Source of the DNA: Brachionus plicatilis
Lineage: Eukaryota > Rotifera > Eurotatoria > Ploima > Brachionidae
NCBI GenBank assembly: GCA_010279815.1
Contig: QEOQ01000640.1
Location: 940,319 to 1,004,318, forward strand
DNA length: 64,000 bases
Reading direction: 5' to 3'
The stretch's first letter is position 1; each line of letters starts with the position of its first letter. The position numbers and the translations under genes were made by a program. The notes beneath the pieces are model-generated. The model did no database searches, was not told the origin of the DNA, and worked only from the letters and a program-made list of their open reading frames with translations. This document shows, piece after piece, positions 21,701 to 34,000 of this stretch.

Positions 21701-24700
21701 GCTCTAGCTGCTAAAACAATCTAAAATAAATATTTTTATTTAGAACTTACACTGGAGCTGATATCTGTGGATTTACCAGTACTTCCAATGAAGAATTATG
21801 CACTCGTTGGCAGCAAATAGGAGCTTTTTATCCTTATTCTCGTAACCACAATGTATGGAAAGAAATCGATCAAGATCCAGCTGTATGGTCACAAGCATCA
21901 ATCGACTCTACCATTAACGCTCTCAATATTAGATACACAATTCTACCATATTATTACACTCTATTCTTTAAATCGCATACAAACGGAAATTTGGTTATTC
22001 GCGGTCTTTTCCAAGAATTTCCGCAAGACAAAAACTGCCGAACAATTGATCGCCAATTTTTGGTCGGCCCAGCATGGCTGGTCACTCCAGTTGTTGAAGC
22101 TAATAAACGAAAGGTCGATGCTTATTTCCCACCCGCTAGTAAATGGTACTCGTACTATGACGGCTCTTTGGCTGTAAAAGGCTACACAACACTTGACGCT
22201 CCATTCAATTTCATCAATTTACATGTCAGAGGCGGATTCATTTTGCCAACTCAAAGACCAGCTAACAACACTTCGTTTAGCAGAAAAAATCCATTTGGTC
22301 TAATTGTAGCTTTGGACGAATACGACAATGCACAAGGTGATTTATTTTATGACGATGGCAACTCCATAGACTCAATAGAAAATTCCAAATATTATTTCTC
22401 AAGATTTGTTTACAACAATAATCAACTAAAAATGACAATTAGCAGCAACAACTACGACGGCATGCAGAATATGAAATTGGACACAATCAGAATTATGGGT
22501 TTTGGAAAAATATCTGGCAGAGTTGAAGCGATGGTAAAAATTTACAAATCAAGACAGGCTTCACAAGTGCTCAATTTGACAAATTTGAATGTAAATGAAT
22601 TTGGTGAGTTGTCGTTGACCGGACTTGGTCTGCAAATGAGCCAAGATTTTGAAATCAACTTCAAATCAGTTGTAATCCCCGAGGTTATTGATCTGAGTGA
22701 TGACAGACTTAGAGTTGATTGCTCTCCAGATCCTGGTGCCACTGAATACAGGTGTTCCGAACGCAAGTGCTCTTGGCGTCAATCGAACTCTCAAAATGTG
22801 CCATGGTGCTTTATTGATAAATCAAGAGTTTCTTACAGACTGAATTCAGGAGTCAACACTGTTAGTGTCGGTTCGGAGCGTTCCAAAAAAGAATACACTG
22901 CTATCAAAGCTGATCCTTTGAGCATGTATGGTGAAGATGTTACTAATCTCCGGATAACTAGCGAATTAAAAGGTGGCAGCATGTTGAGAATTAAAATAGA
23001 AGATGCAGACAAACAGCGTTTTGAGGTACCGGTACAAACTTCCTGGTCCGGTCAGGTCACTCAACAAGATGGACTGTTGTCATCAAACGATTTTGATCCC
23101 AGAATTGAATCTGATAGCAAAGGTAGACTTGTAATCGAGGTATTCCGTAAATCAACCGGCACTAGACTCTTCAGCACCCGTGAATACGCTGAAAGCTATG
23201 TCTATTCGGACAGATACATTCATTTTTATGCACGTTTGGCGAGTGAGAATGTATACGGCTTTGGCGAAAGCACCCATGAAACCTTTAGACACCAGTTTAC
23301 ATCAAGCGCATTGACTTTTCCAATTTGGGCCAGAGATGAGCCTCCATTGGGCGGCAATAAAGCTCTATACGGTACACAGCCATTCTACATGTGCATTGAA
23401 TCTGATGGGTCTGCCCATGGTTTGTTGATTTTGAACAGCAATGCCCAGGAGTACCGCTTTTCGGCAATGAAAACTTTCATGTATCGAACTTTAGGTGGTA
23501 TTTTGGATATTTATATGTTCTCAGGTCCAACTCCGGAAAACGTTATTCAGCAATATTCTCGGCTAGTTGGTAAACCAATGATGCCACCATACTACGCTTT
23601 GGGCTTTCAATTATCCCGATATGGCTACAACACTCTTGACAACATGAAAGGAGCAATTAGTCGAACAGTTGATGCAGGAATTCCATTAGATATCCAACAT
23701 GGAGACATCGACCACTTTGAGCGCAATAAAGACTTTACCTACAATAAAGTGGCTTTTGCTGGTTTGCCAGACTTTGTAAATGAACTTAAATCAAAGGGTA
23801 TAAGATTTATTCCAATTGTTGACCCGGCTTTGGTAACCAATGAGCCTGACTATCAACCGTATAATCGTGGCATGCAAAAAGATGTTTGGCTAAAATGGCC
23901 AAATGATATTAATCCTCAAGCTGACGAGACTGTAAATCGAAATATGCTGGGTTATGTGTGGCCAGAAGGCAAAGTTTTATTTCCTGACTTTTTTAATAAC
24001 AGAACTATTCAATGGTGGGCTGACGAAATTAAATTGTACTATCAGAATGTATTTAAGTTTGATGGTCTTTGGATTGATATGAATGAACCAGCAAATTTTG
24101 GCACCAATTTGAACAAGCCTTTCAATTGGCCGGACCATTTGCCCCCATGGAGCTTGAAATGTCCTTACAATAAATACGGTAATATTTTTTTAGTCTAAAT
24201 CTAAGACTTATAAAATTTATCTTAAAGATGATCCTCCATATAGAACTAATGCTGCCTTCGGAGAAAGATTGAGTGATAAGGTACTTTTTAAATAAAATAA
24301 ACACTTTAAAAATCTTAGCTTAATATTTGATTAAAAAAAAGAAACTAAATTGTTTTTTTCTAGATTCAGATATTTGCTTTGAAAAATGTTTTTTCAGATC
24401 TTTAAAAAAATACAAATAAATTCGAATTTAAATTTTGAATTTGAATTAAACTAGAAAATAAGAGTGAACAAGTAGATACAAATAAAAATTAAATGAATTC
24501 TTTCAAAATGCAATCCAGAAAATTAAATAAAATTGTTAGAAGATCAATAGAGATTTTGAGTTTGCTCATATTGTCAAAATAAATACTTAAAAAATTATTT
24601 TTATTTTTCGAATAAATTAAAATTCAAAGTATGAAGGATTAAGTAATGATTTAAACAATTTATTTACAGTTTTTTTATGCAAAAATCAATAATTAAAATT

Positions 24701-26074
24701 AAAAAACACGTTTGGTTTATGATTTAATAGTTTTTATTTAAAAACTAATAGTTAATGAATCATATCATGACCATCAGATCAATAATCCACTAAATCCTAA
24801 TCCAGTTAAAAGAAGCCACAAATATTTGAAATGCTAAAAATTAAATTTTGTCTTGATACTTAAATTTTTTAGATAAAATTTTAATTTTTAATTTTTAGAC
24901 TCTCTGTTTATGTGGTGAACAAACTGATGGTAAAAATGTTTACAAGCAATACGATGTACACAATTTGTATGGTTATACCCAAACTATAGCCACATATGAG
25001 GCATTGTTACAAACAAGACCAAACAAAAGACCAGTTGTCATCACTAGAAGCACATTCCCAGGCTCTGGTCAAAGAGCTGGTCACTGGTTAGGCGATAATG
25101 CATCAGGATGGAAACATCTTAAATACAACATCATTGGATTGCTTGAATTCAACTTGTTCTTGATTCCCTATGTAGGTGCAGATATTTGTGGATTTTTCGA
25201 CGACGCTGGCGATGAATTATGTGAAAGATGGATGCAATTAGGAGCTTTTAATCCTTTCTACCGAAATCACAATGGTTTATATGGCACAAATCAAGACCCA
25301 GCTGTTTTCAACCCAACAGTCACTGCTTCAATGAGAAAAACAGTTTTGCTAAGATACACTCTACTACCTTATTTGTACACTTTGTTCTATAATGTACATG
25401 TTAACGGAGGAACTGTAGTTAGATCATTGGCTCATGAATTTCCATTTGATAAGCGAACTTATGATATAGATGAGCAGTTTTTATGGGGCAGTTGGCTTTT
25501 GATTTCTCCGGTTATTTACCCTGGTAGAACAAGCAAAGATATTTACATACCGCCAGAGGCTAGATGGTTCGACTATTATAATGGAAAAGAAATCGACTCA
25601 AGAACTATTGCAGTCGCTGCTCCAAGAGATTTTATTCCACTTCATGTTAGAGGTGGAGCAATTTTACCAATACAGGAACCAGGAATTAACACTGATGCAA
25701 GTAGAAAAAATTCATTTGGTGTAATAATAGCTCCAGACGAAGCTGACCGAGCTTTTGGCAATCTTTATTGGGATGATGGTGAATCAAATGATTCTATTAG
25801 CAGCAATAAGTTTAAGATGATTGAATACAGCTTTGCACATATCAATACAGAGAGCGTTATTGATATAATTGTCAAAAAAAATGGATATACCATTAATAAC
25901 AAATTAGATAAAATCAGATTGTTTGATGTTAAGTTTATGCCAAGTGAATTTTGGGTTGATAATGTGAAATTGTCAAATGTTAAATATAACTATGATAGCT
26001 TGGATTTGTCTCTTGAAATTCAAAATTTGAATTTGACAATGGATGATAATCATAAGATTGTGATTAAGTTTTAG
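18790..26074 (+). CDS. Secreted tandem GH31 alpha-glucosidase (5 exons)
   Basis: Exons 18790-20232, 21275-21696, 21744-24178, 24228-24280 and 24899-26074; all joins keep frame and give 1842 residues. Residues 1 to about 21 are a signal peptide, with no membrane anchor evident. Two complete units follow, each a P-type trefoil module (first at about 27-72, DCYPEAP...PWCFFP; second encoded at about 22717-22830) and a glycoside hydrolase family 31 domain. Both catalytic pairs are present: nucleophile Asp477 and Asp1400 in LWIDMNEP, acid/base Asp599 and Asp1517 in GHWLGDN. The layout matches sucrase-isomaltase/maltase-glucoamylase, which hydrolyse alpha-1,4 and alpha-1,6 glucosidic ends of starch products, except for secretion instead of a type II anchor. 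Intron positions differ between halves. AATAAA at 26088 is a likely poly(A) signal. Exact substrate is unknown. Confidence 0.93.
20233..21274 (+). other. GH31 gene intron 1
   Basis: 1042-nt GT-AG intron inserted directly after the NEP of the first catalytic motif; far longer than the others here except 24281-24898 (618 nt). AT-rich, with no inserted element recognised. Without it the frame passes from NEP to SVFGTNEDK, matching the second half. Confidence 0.85.
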
Positions 26075-28054
26075 GTTCATGAAAAAAAATAAAATGATTA
26101 AAAAAATGTCAAATTATTTATTTATTAATTTTTAATTTATTTGTTCTAATAATAAAGTATTTTATATCGCATCAAAATTTTTTTTTCTTTAAAATTCATT
26201 AGAGAATGAAATCGTCATGAATAAAAAAAGGAGTTGAAAGTATCGATAAAGCAATTTTAGCGTCTACGCCTTTTCATTATATTAAATATGTTTTTTTATC
26301 AAACGAAACGAAATTATCAAAGATTTTTCTTTGATTATCAATATTTAAAAAAATATGCGAATAGCGGAATAGTTTAATTTTGCTTCAAAAAAGCACTTTG
26401 AAAAGAGAAAATACAAGAATTCATTAAATTTTAAATTAATAATAGGTAATTTAAAAATATAAAATTAAATTCTTGCAATCATTCTAAAGTCCAGAAATAT
26501 TCATTTCCAATATACATTATAGGGCTAGCATATTTTTTCGAGTTGAAAAATGTCGAATTGAATTAATGACATCATATTATCGTATTGAAATGATGATATT
26601 GGACGCTGTAATTGATCAATGCGGTCATGAAATATGAACTTTTGTTTTTCAATTCAAATTAAAAATTGAATTTTATTCTAATTCAATTATTTTGTTCTGT
26701 AAATTTTACATTTTTTTTTATTTTAATTAATTAATTTATTCTAGTTGTATTAAGAAAAAAATTATAAAAAAGATTATGATAATTTTTTCTTGTAACCGTT
26801 TCCTAAATTTTTTAAAAGCCTATACTTTTTTATCACTAATTTAACTCCAAGTGTATAAAAATAAAAATAATTTTTTGCGAATAAAACGATTCGTATTAAA
26901 ATATTTGCAATCGAATTCACTTTCAAATCAATCATTTTAGAGTTTGGTTAAAAAAATCATATTTTTTTATTATTATTTTAGAAATAATTTTTATATCAAA
27001 AAAGTTTTTTATATGAAAATATTTTTTAAATCAAAAAGCTGTTTCTTTTTAAAAAGTTAACTCATGAATCACTTTTATGAAGGAAATTTATTTTAGTCAC
27101 AAAAAATGTAGTAACAGTTACCAAAACAATTTCTTGCCATTTTAAAATAATTTATCGCTATTTTAAATCAACTGAAGCTTTTTTAAACTGATTTTTGCCT
27201 TTATCAAATATTTTCAAATTACTAATTTAACAAAAATTTTAAACAACTCATTTAATTATTCTATTCAGACTGTTTTTTTCCCGACTGAGAACTTTTCCAC
27301 ATCGCTAGATTACCAGATAGACCTTGAAAAAAATAAACACATAAATTTATCTTTATTCGATATCAATCATTTTGAATTTAGTTTTTAAAAGCTAATTTTT
27401 GTGTTTCCGTTCTAGTAAAAAAAATTTTTTTTTAACGAGTGTTTCATAATATTTTGCCAAAATTTTTTGACCCATGTTAAAATGTCAACGGATAATCAGA
27501 TAAGGTTAAAATCTTACATTCTTACTATCAAAAGATATAGTCTAAATTCGGTCAAAATATGCACTTTTTTTGTAATTCATTTCAAAATACAAATATAAAA
27601 TATTTGAACTATAAAATAAATTCTAAATCTGATAAAGAATTGATGATCAAATTTATTGCATTTTTATTTTCAACAATTTTAAGCTGACCATTGCCTAAGT
27701 TTGACACGGGAGGAAAAGGTCTAAAAATTATCACCAATCTTTTTTCTTTAAAATCATTAAAATTGTATTGATTTAAAAAATATTTCAAAAGACACTTATT
27801 TTTTACAGTATTAATTTTTGATAATTTTAAGGATGAAGAAATGAAAATTTCTTAAATCCAATTGATCAAAAAAACTATTCGAAAATTTTGCTTATTTTTA
27901 TAGCTTGATTAGATTTAGATTTAGATCACATTAAAGAAAATTTGACTAAGACTAAAGCATTTGAAACATGCTGTGTTGCATTTGATTTTATTTTATTCCA
28001 AATGCTCTTAGTCTATTTTCTTTAGGATTTTAAACTATAAATTAGAATTATACT
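26075..28054. other. Intergenic region GH31-separase
   Basis: About 2 kb, AT-rich, with no coding segment. An inverted repeat at 27931-28026 ends about 30 nt before the proposed separase start. Confidence 0.55.
27931..28026. repeat. Inverted repeat upstream of separase
   Basis: TTAAAGAAAATTTGACTAAG at left pairs with the reverse complement of the right side (TAAAGAAAATAGACTAAGAG), and AAAGCATTTG with AGCATTTGG. About 95 bp overall: either a very short MITE or a hairpin in the 5' flank of the gene. Confidence 0.55.
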
Positions 28055-31000
28055 ATGTTAAAAAACAAAACTTTACGATTGCAAGAATTATTTGAATTCG
28101 TCAAAAAATATATTTTGAACCGTTTACAATTTTTTTTTATGATCTTATCTGTCAAAATGAATCGGGTGGATATTATCGATAAGAAAAAATTGTTTGAATC
28201 GATTGAGACTTACAATTTTAAGGAAACTGAATGCACATCTCAAGTAATTATATCAAATAGATTTTGAATCTCTTTGTCTAAAAAATTAACTGAAGAAATT
28301 GATCAGTTTTTCTTCGCACAAAAACGACCAAATGTTCAGAATCGGAGCCAAAGCACTGACAGTTCTAAATGGTCTAAAAGATAAAAATCAGATTAAGCAT
28401 GCGCTCAAGGTATTTTAAATTTACTCAAAAAAACTTCGGTAGCTAAATTTTTTTTATCAGACTTTTAAAATTTGGTTTGAATTTTGTTTAAAACACGAAC
28501 AAAAGCAAACGCCTAAAAACAGTATAATATACTATGGCATCATGTATTGCAAAAATTTAATAAATGAGGTACACTAAAAATATTTTCTTAAAATTAATTA
28601 GTTATTTTTTTTTATTTTAAAATTTTTAAAAAGCAACTTTTTGATATGGCAGATGAATTTTTATGTGAAATGCAGCAACTCTATCCGTTCTTATGTGAAA
28701 ATCCATATGATAACGAAACAGAACGCTACATAAAATACTTGGCACCCTTGTGCTACAATCAGGCAATAAATGTAATTGAATAAATTCTCATTTTTATTTT
28801 TACTCCTTAAATATATAAATTTTCTTCAGAAAGAGCTAATCAGTAGAGATGTTGATTCGGCAATCAAATTATTTCAACACGGCCTCAAATTTTATGTCAA
28901 AGTGACCACTAATTTTTACGTTCTTTTCAATTCAATTCGAATTTTTGAAAGCAATTTTATGCGTTCGCCGCGTTTTGAGACTTTTTATGCAGACCTTTTT
29001 GAATTTTTAATAAAATCCATTGAGAATAAAAACTGTCTGGAAAAATTAAAAGCGTCCAAGAAACATGTTGATACACAAATTTTTCTAAGGAAATTTTTTC
29101 TGTCTCTTTATATTCAATATAGCATAACAATCAAATCAAATGACCTGTCACCAAAAAAAGAATCCTTAAGTTCCTATTATGACATTTTAAAGTCAAGTTT
29201 TGATTCGTTTGAAACGAAAACCGACTTAATAATTGCCAAAGAGGTCCTCAATTTACTTCCAACCATCTCGGACTACTCTGATCAATTCTCAAAGTCCAAA
29301 TCATTGCGATTACTCAAAGAAAATTCAAATTATGAACAACAATTGAGCAAAAAATTCTCGCTTATCTTGGATAAAACAGTAGAAATTAAAAATTTCTACA
29401 ATTTTTGGCTTCTAGGAAATTTGTTCGATTCCTTTGCATCCTCGATTGTAAATTACTTAAACAATCCGGCACTGCATGCCAAATTTTTACAAGAGAGTTT
29501 AATCGAATCATTCCAAAAAATTGCCTTCCTTTATTCAGAAAATTCAAAGCATGTTTTTCTGAACCAAGATCAAACGGAAATGGACACTTTGTCAAAATCA
29601 TTTTTTCACAAACCATTAATTTTTTTCAACCAAGTTGGCAAACTTATCGAGCTTCAACTTAAAATAAGTACTAATATTTTTTTCAATCAATCAAAATAAC
29701 ATGAAATATAATGATTATTAGAAATTGTTTTTATCTTTAAATAATTTTTTGAATAATTTTATAAAAATTTTTTTCCCTCTAGATAATCAGTCAAAATGTG
29801 ATCATTCCAAATTTTTGACAGAATCAAGTGAGTCAATAATCTCAAAACAGAACGCGTTTATTAAGTGGCTTATAAAATACAAGGTCATAGCGATTGACGA
29901 TATGTGCAAACACTACAGCCTTTTTGGTAAATTTAAATATTTTTTTCTATATATTTTTATATTTTTTTCTCAAGAGAATCAAACTATAAGGATAACTAAT
30001 CAATTTTATTCGGAAAAATCGATTTCTGATTACATTAAATTTCAGAAACAGGCCTCGAGCATAAGTACAGACCGCCTGATATTTTTGCTCAACACAGATA
30101 GATTTTTTGAAACCGATGCATCAATAGTAAAAAAACTTTACAGCTTTTTTTTGAATTATTTATTGTTTAGAAATTTTGGAAAAAAATTTCTAAAAATTAA
30201 GTGTCATTTATCTGTCTTTTGGAATAAAGTCACTTAAAATTTATTGTAAAAGTTTTTAAGCAAACACTTATTTAGAAAAATTTTCGAAGCATCAATGAAA
30301 ATCTAGTACTCAGCCTGCGTCTGGAAGAAAAGTTCAGCGAAGCCCTAGAAGAAATAAAAAAAGTCTATGATTTTTCCAGAGAATTTGCATTAGATAACGA
30401 GATCGACTGGTTAGTCACAAATTGGTGCAAGATAAAAAGAGACAAGTGGAAATCAAAAAAAATTCCTTACAACGAATCACAAAAAAAACAGACCATTGTG
30501 GACTATTTGGAAATATCAAACAACCCACCTGTTTCTCTAATGTACTTGTTTGAAGAGATAAGAAATTACTACAATTTTAAGTAAGTTTTTACCTGGCTTG
30601 GATTACCAATTTTTGCATTTTTCTTATTTAGAAGTGTAGATAGCTCAATTTCTATGCATGAGGAGATTTTTTATGCCTTAGAGAGATTGGAGAATATGGA
30701 AACTGATGACATGATTCAACGATGTCGCATATATCTTGAAATGGCACAATTTAATTGGAATTGCTCAAAAGAAAAGCCAAAATTTAAATTGTATTCAAAT
30801 TTTAATTTATTCTGTAAATTATTTTTAAAAATAAAATTTTATCTAGATCAAGTGAAGAATATTGTGACCTGGCCAAACTTTGTTTAGAAGAACATTCTTG
30901 TGAAATATTAAAAATTTCTGGTTTATCCATACAGGACTCGGAAAACGTAGACGAAAATAAAGAAAATGACGCATCACGTCCCCAATCACACAAAAAGCGA

Positions 31001-34000
31001 CTGTCAAGCCCCACAAGTGATGTTATGATACTAGATGATATTGACAATTCCAAGAGTTCTCGAAAACTGCCCAAACGTCGAAGAATGAAGACAACCAAGT
31101 CACCTATGCCATTCAAAACTGAATCACCAGTGGTATTGGGCGAAAGAAGACAGCATGCAAAAGCTGTCTGCGAATGTTCCTTGTCAAAAATTCTACAATT
31201 TCAATTGAATCTGTATAAGTCTCTTTGTGAATATTCCAAATTAAGATCTAAAACTTTAGGTGCAATTAAAAAGCTTGTTGATTGTAGAATAAAGCTCAAA
31301 GATTCTACCAATATATTGACGAATGCAGACAATTTACATCTTCAAACACCAAGTACCCAAACGCTCATTTCTCCTGAGTTGTGCGATGAGTTTAGTCCGA
31401 ATATGGATGATGGCCAATTAATTAAAGGCCTGAATTCGTGTTTGGCAATTTTGGAAAAATTAAAAGACAAAGTACTTTTGGATGTAGATCAAACTTTGGA
31501 AAAGCAATTTTATGAGTCGATTGATTTGCTGGCTCACTTGTATGGATTTTTGGGTCTTGTGTTGAACAGAACGACTTGCTTGGAAATTAAGCTAAGTATT
31601 GTATTTAGGAATTTGGAAGCATCTTTGGACACAATTTATTCGAATACGGTTGTGAACTTAATGAAATCGTATCTAAATTCAAACCAACTGAACAGTTTTG
31701 AATCTCTTTTTGAAAAATTAAATTTAAACAAAAATGATTGTTCAAAAAAAACTCAAATTAAAGTAAATGACATGGAATTGGATACTATGTATGAAAATAA
31801 CGAATTTCTATCAAATAAATCCGAATTTCAAATAAATTTTTATTTGAATGTGATGCACTATTGTGTTCTAAAAGGAAAGGTAATGTTTTTTTACTCTGAA
31901 ATATTTGTTCTGATCATTGGTTTAAGACAAAAGAAGCGATCAAGATTATGAAAGATAAAATTCTTAAATCATCGATTTTAACTGGAAAGCAAAACGCTTT
32001 TTATTTTGAAGTGAAACATTATTTAAAATATTTACAATTCACTCTTAGCATGACAAATAGTAATAAAGAATTTAATTTTTAAATATTATATTTTAAATTT
32101 TTTTATTTTTACACAGCTTCAAAATATGATCAAGAGTTTACTTCATTGATTGACCATGAAACACCGCTGAGTCTTCTTGAAGAATGCTACACATGCATTT
32201 TTTCAGTAGCCAAATACTATACTGTTAATAGTATTGAACCCTTCAGATTTATCAGCACCAATATGACAAATGATAAAGCCAAAGCTTCATCAACAGAATT
32301 AGAAACAAAGACTAATTTGGAAACAATTTTTTTTGGTAAGTTTATGTTACCAATAAAAAAAATTAAATTCAAGACTTAAAAAAACAAAATTTAAAAAAAA
32401 AATATGAGCATTTTTTCTATCATTCCAAAATTGGTTCTCTAAATTGAATCAGCTGATTAGGGGTGGGAAAACGGTACGGTATTTTGAAAAACATTTAATC
32501 GAATCGTTTTTTTTTCAAAAATTGAGTCATATCTTCAAAGTAAAATTTTGGTTCAATTCAACTGCAAAAAAATTTCTTAGATGAAAATATTTAAAGAATG
32601 AATATTTAGGTTTTAAATAAAATGCTATTCATTTTTTATTTTCCTTATATTCTGAATGCTATAAATAATCGCTGTCTAATAAAAATTCGAGTTTTGTGCT
32701 TGAGTTTCTTTTATTCATCATCGACTGGGCATCTTAAAGTTGATGATCAATTCAAAAAATAATTTCAATTCAAAAAGTTTATCCTTAGATATTAAACTAA
32801 ATCTTCGATTTAATTTAAATAATTGTAATGTATTATGCTTTACATGCAATGTAGATTTAGAAAATAAAAAAAAATTGAAAAAACATTTTCTCAGTCCATT
32901 GATTATCGATTTTAATATTTAAATGTATTAACTGATTTTTTGTAGAGTTTATTTGAGATTTTTTATTTCAAAAGTATTTGTGTTAGCATTCACTATTAAA
33001 CTTAAAAAAAAAATTCAAATAAAAAATTCCAAATTAGTAATAAAATGAAAGTAAAATGAAAGTAAAATCAGCTAACTAAATTGAAAATCGATTTTATTAT
33101 TGGATTGAGAAAATGTTTTTTCAATTTTTTCTTATTTTCTAAATCTACATTGCATGTAAATCATGTTACATTAAAATTATTTAAATTAAATCGAAGATTT
33201 AGTTTAATATCTAAAGACAAACTTTTTGAATTGAAATGATATTTTGAATTGATCATCAACTTCAAGATGCCCATAGACTGTGTTGTTAAATGTTTTCTCA
33301 TTTTAAAATTTTTGATAATAGAAGCCTTGTTCCGGTTTTATCATTTATTTAGTAGATAATGTATATTTTTTCAAATATTTGAATAATTATATTCGTGATT
33401 AAATTTTTTGCCTAGTTAAATGTACTTATTGTTGAATGTATATTTTTTTTGAAATTTTTATAATATGATAAGAAAATATACCTTTCAATTCGTAACTTGG
33501 TACTCAAGTTGTGAAACTTTTGTTTAAAAATTTCCTTTTAATTTAATTAAAAAATATTTATTTAAGGACTCAGTTTTCTCAATATTTGATTCCTAAAAAT
33601 TAATTGATTTTGCCCTATTCTAAATAAGAGAAATTAATTTAAAAATTTTATTCAAAATATTAAAAATTAATCATAACAGAACCTTTAAATGGATTAGAAT
33701 AACTCAATCGGCCTTTCTAGAGTTAAACTTGGAGAATTACTCATAATGTATTTTTTTTCACCTTTCATTATATTTTTTTCAATTCTAAAAATTAAATAAT
33801 TCGGATATTTTTTACAATTATTATAAACAATTTGTTCAAAAAAAATTTTTTTTTTTTAATAAATCTAAATTTTAAAACTTGAAAATCAAGCATGATATCT
33901 AGCACAATAGCGATCACAATAATAATTTAAATGGAAAATAATATTTTTTTAATTCCTAAACTAATATAGTGGTTAACAAAATAATTTTGTTAATTTAGAT

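Noticed and set aside
32740..32922. 60-codon frame in the separase intron
   Set aside because: Lies in one arm of a fold-back element and has no protein-like features.
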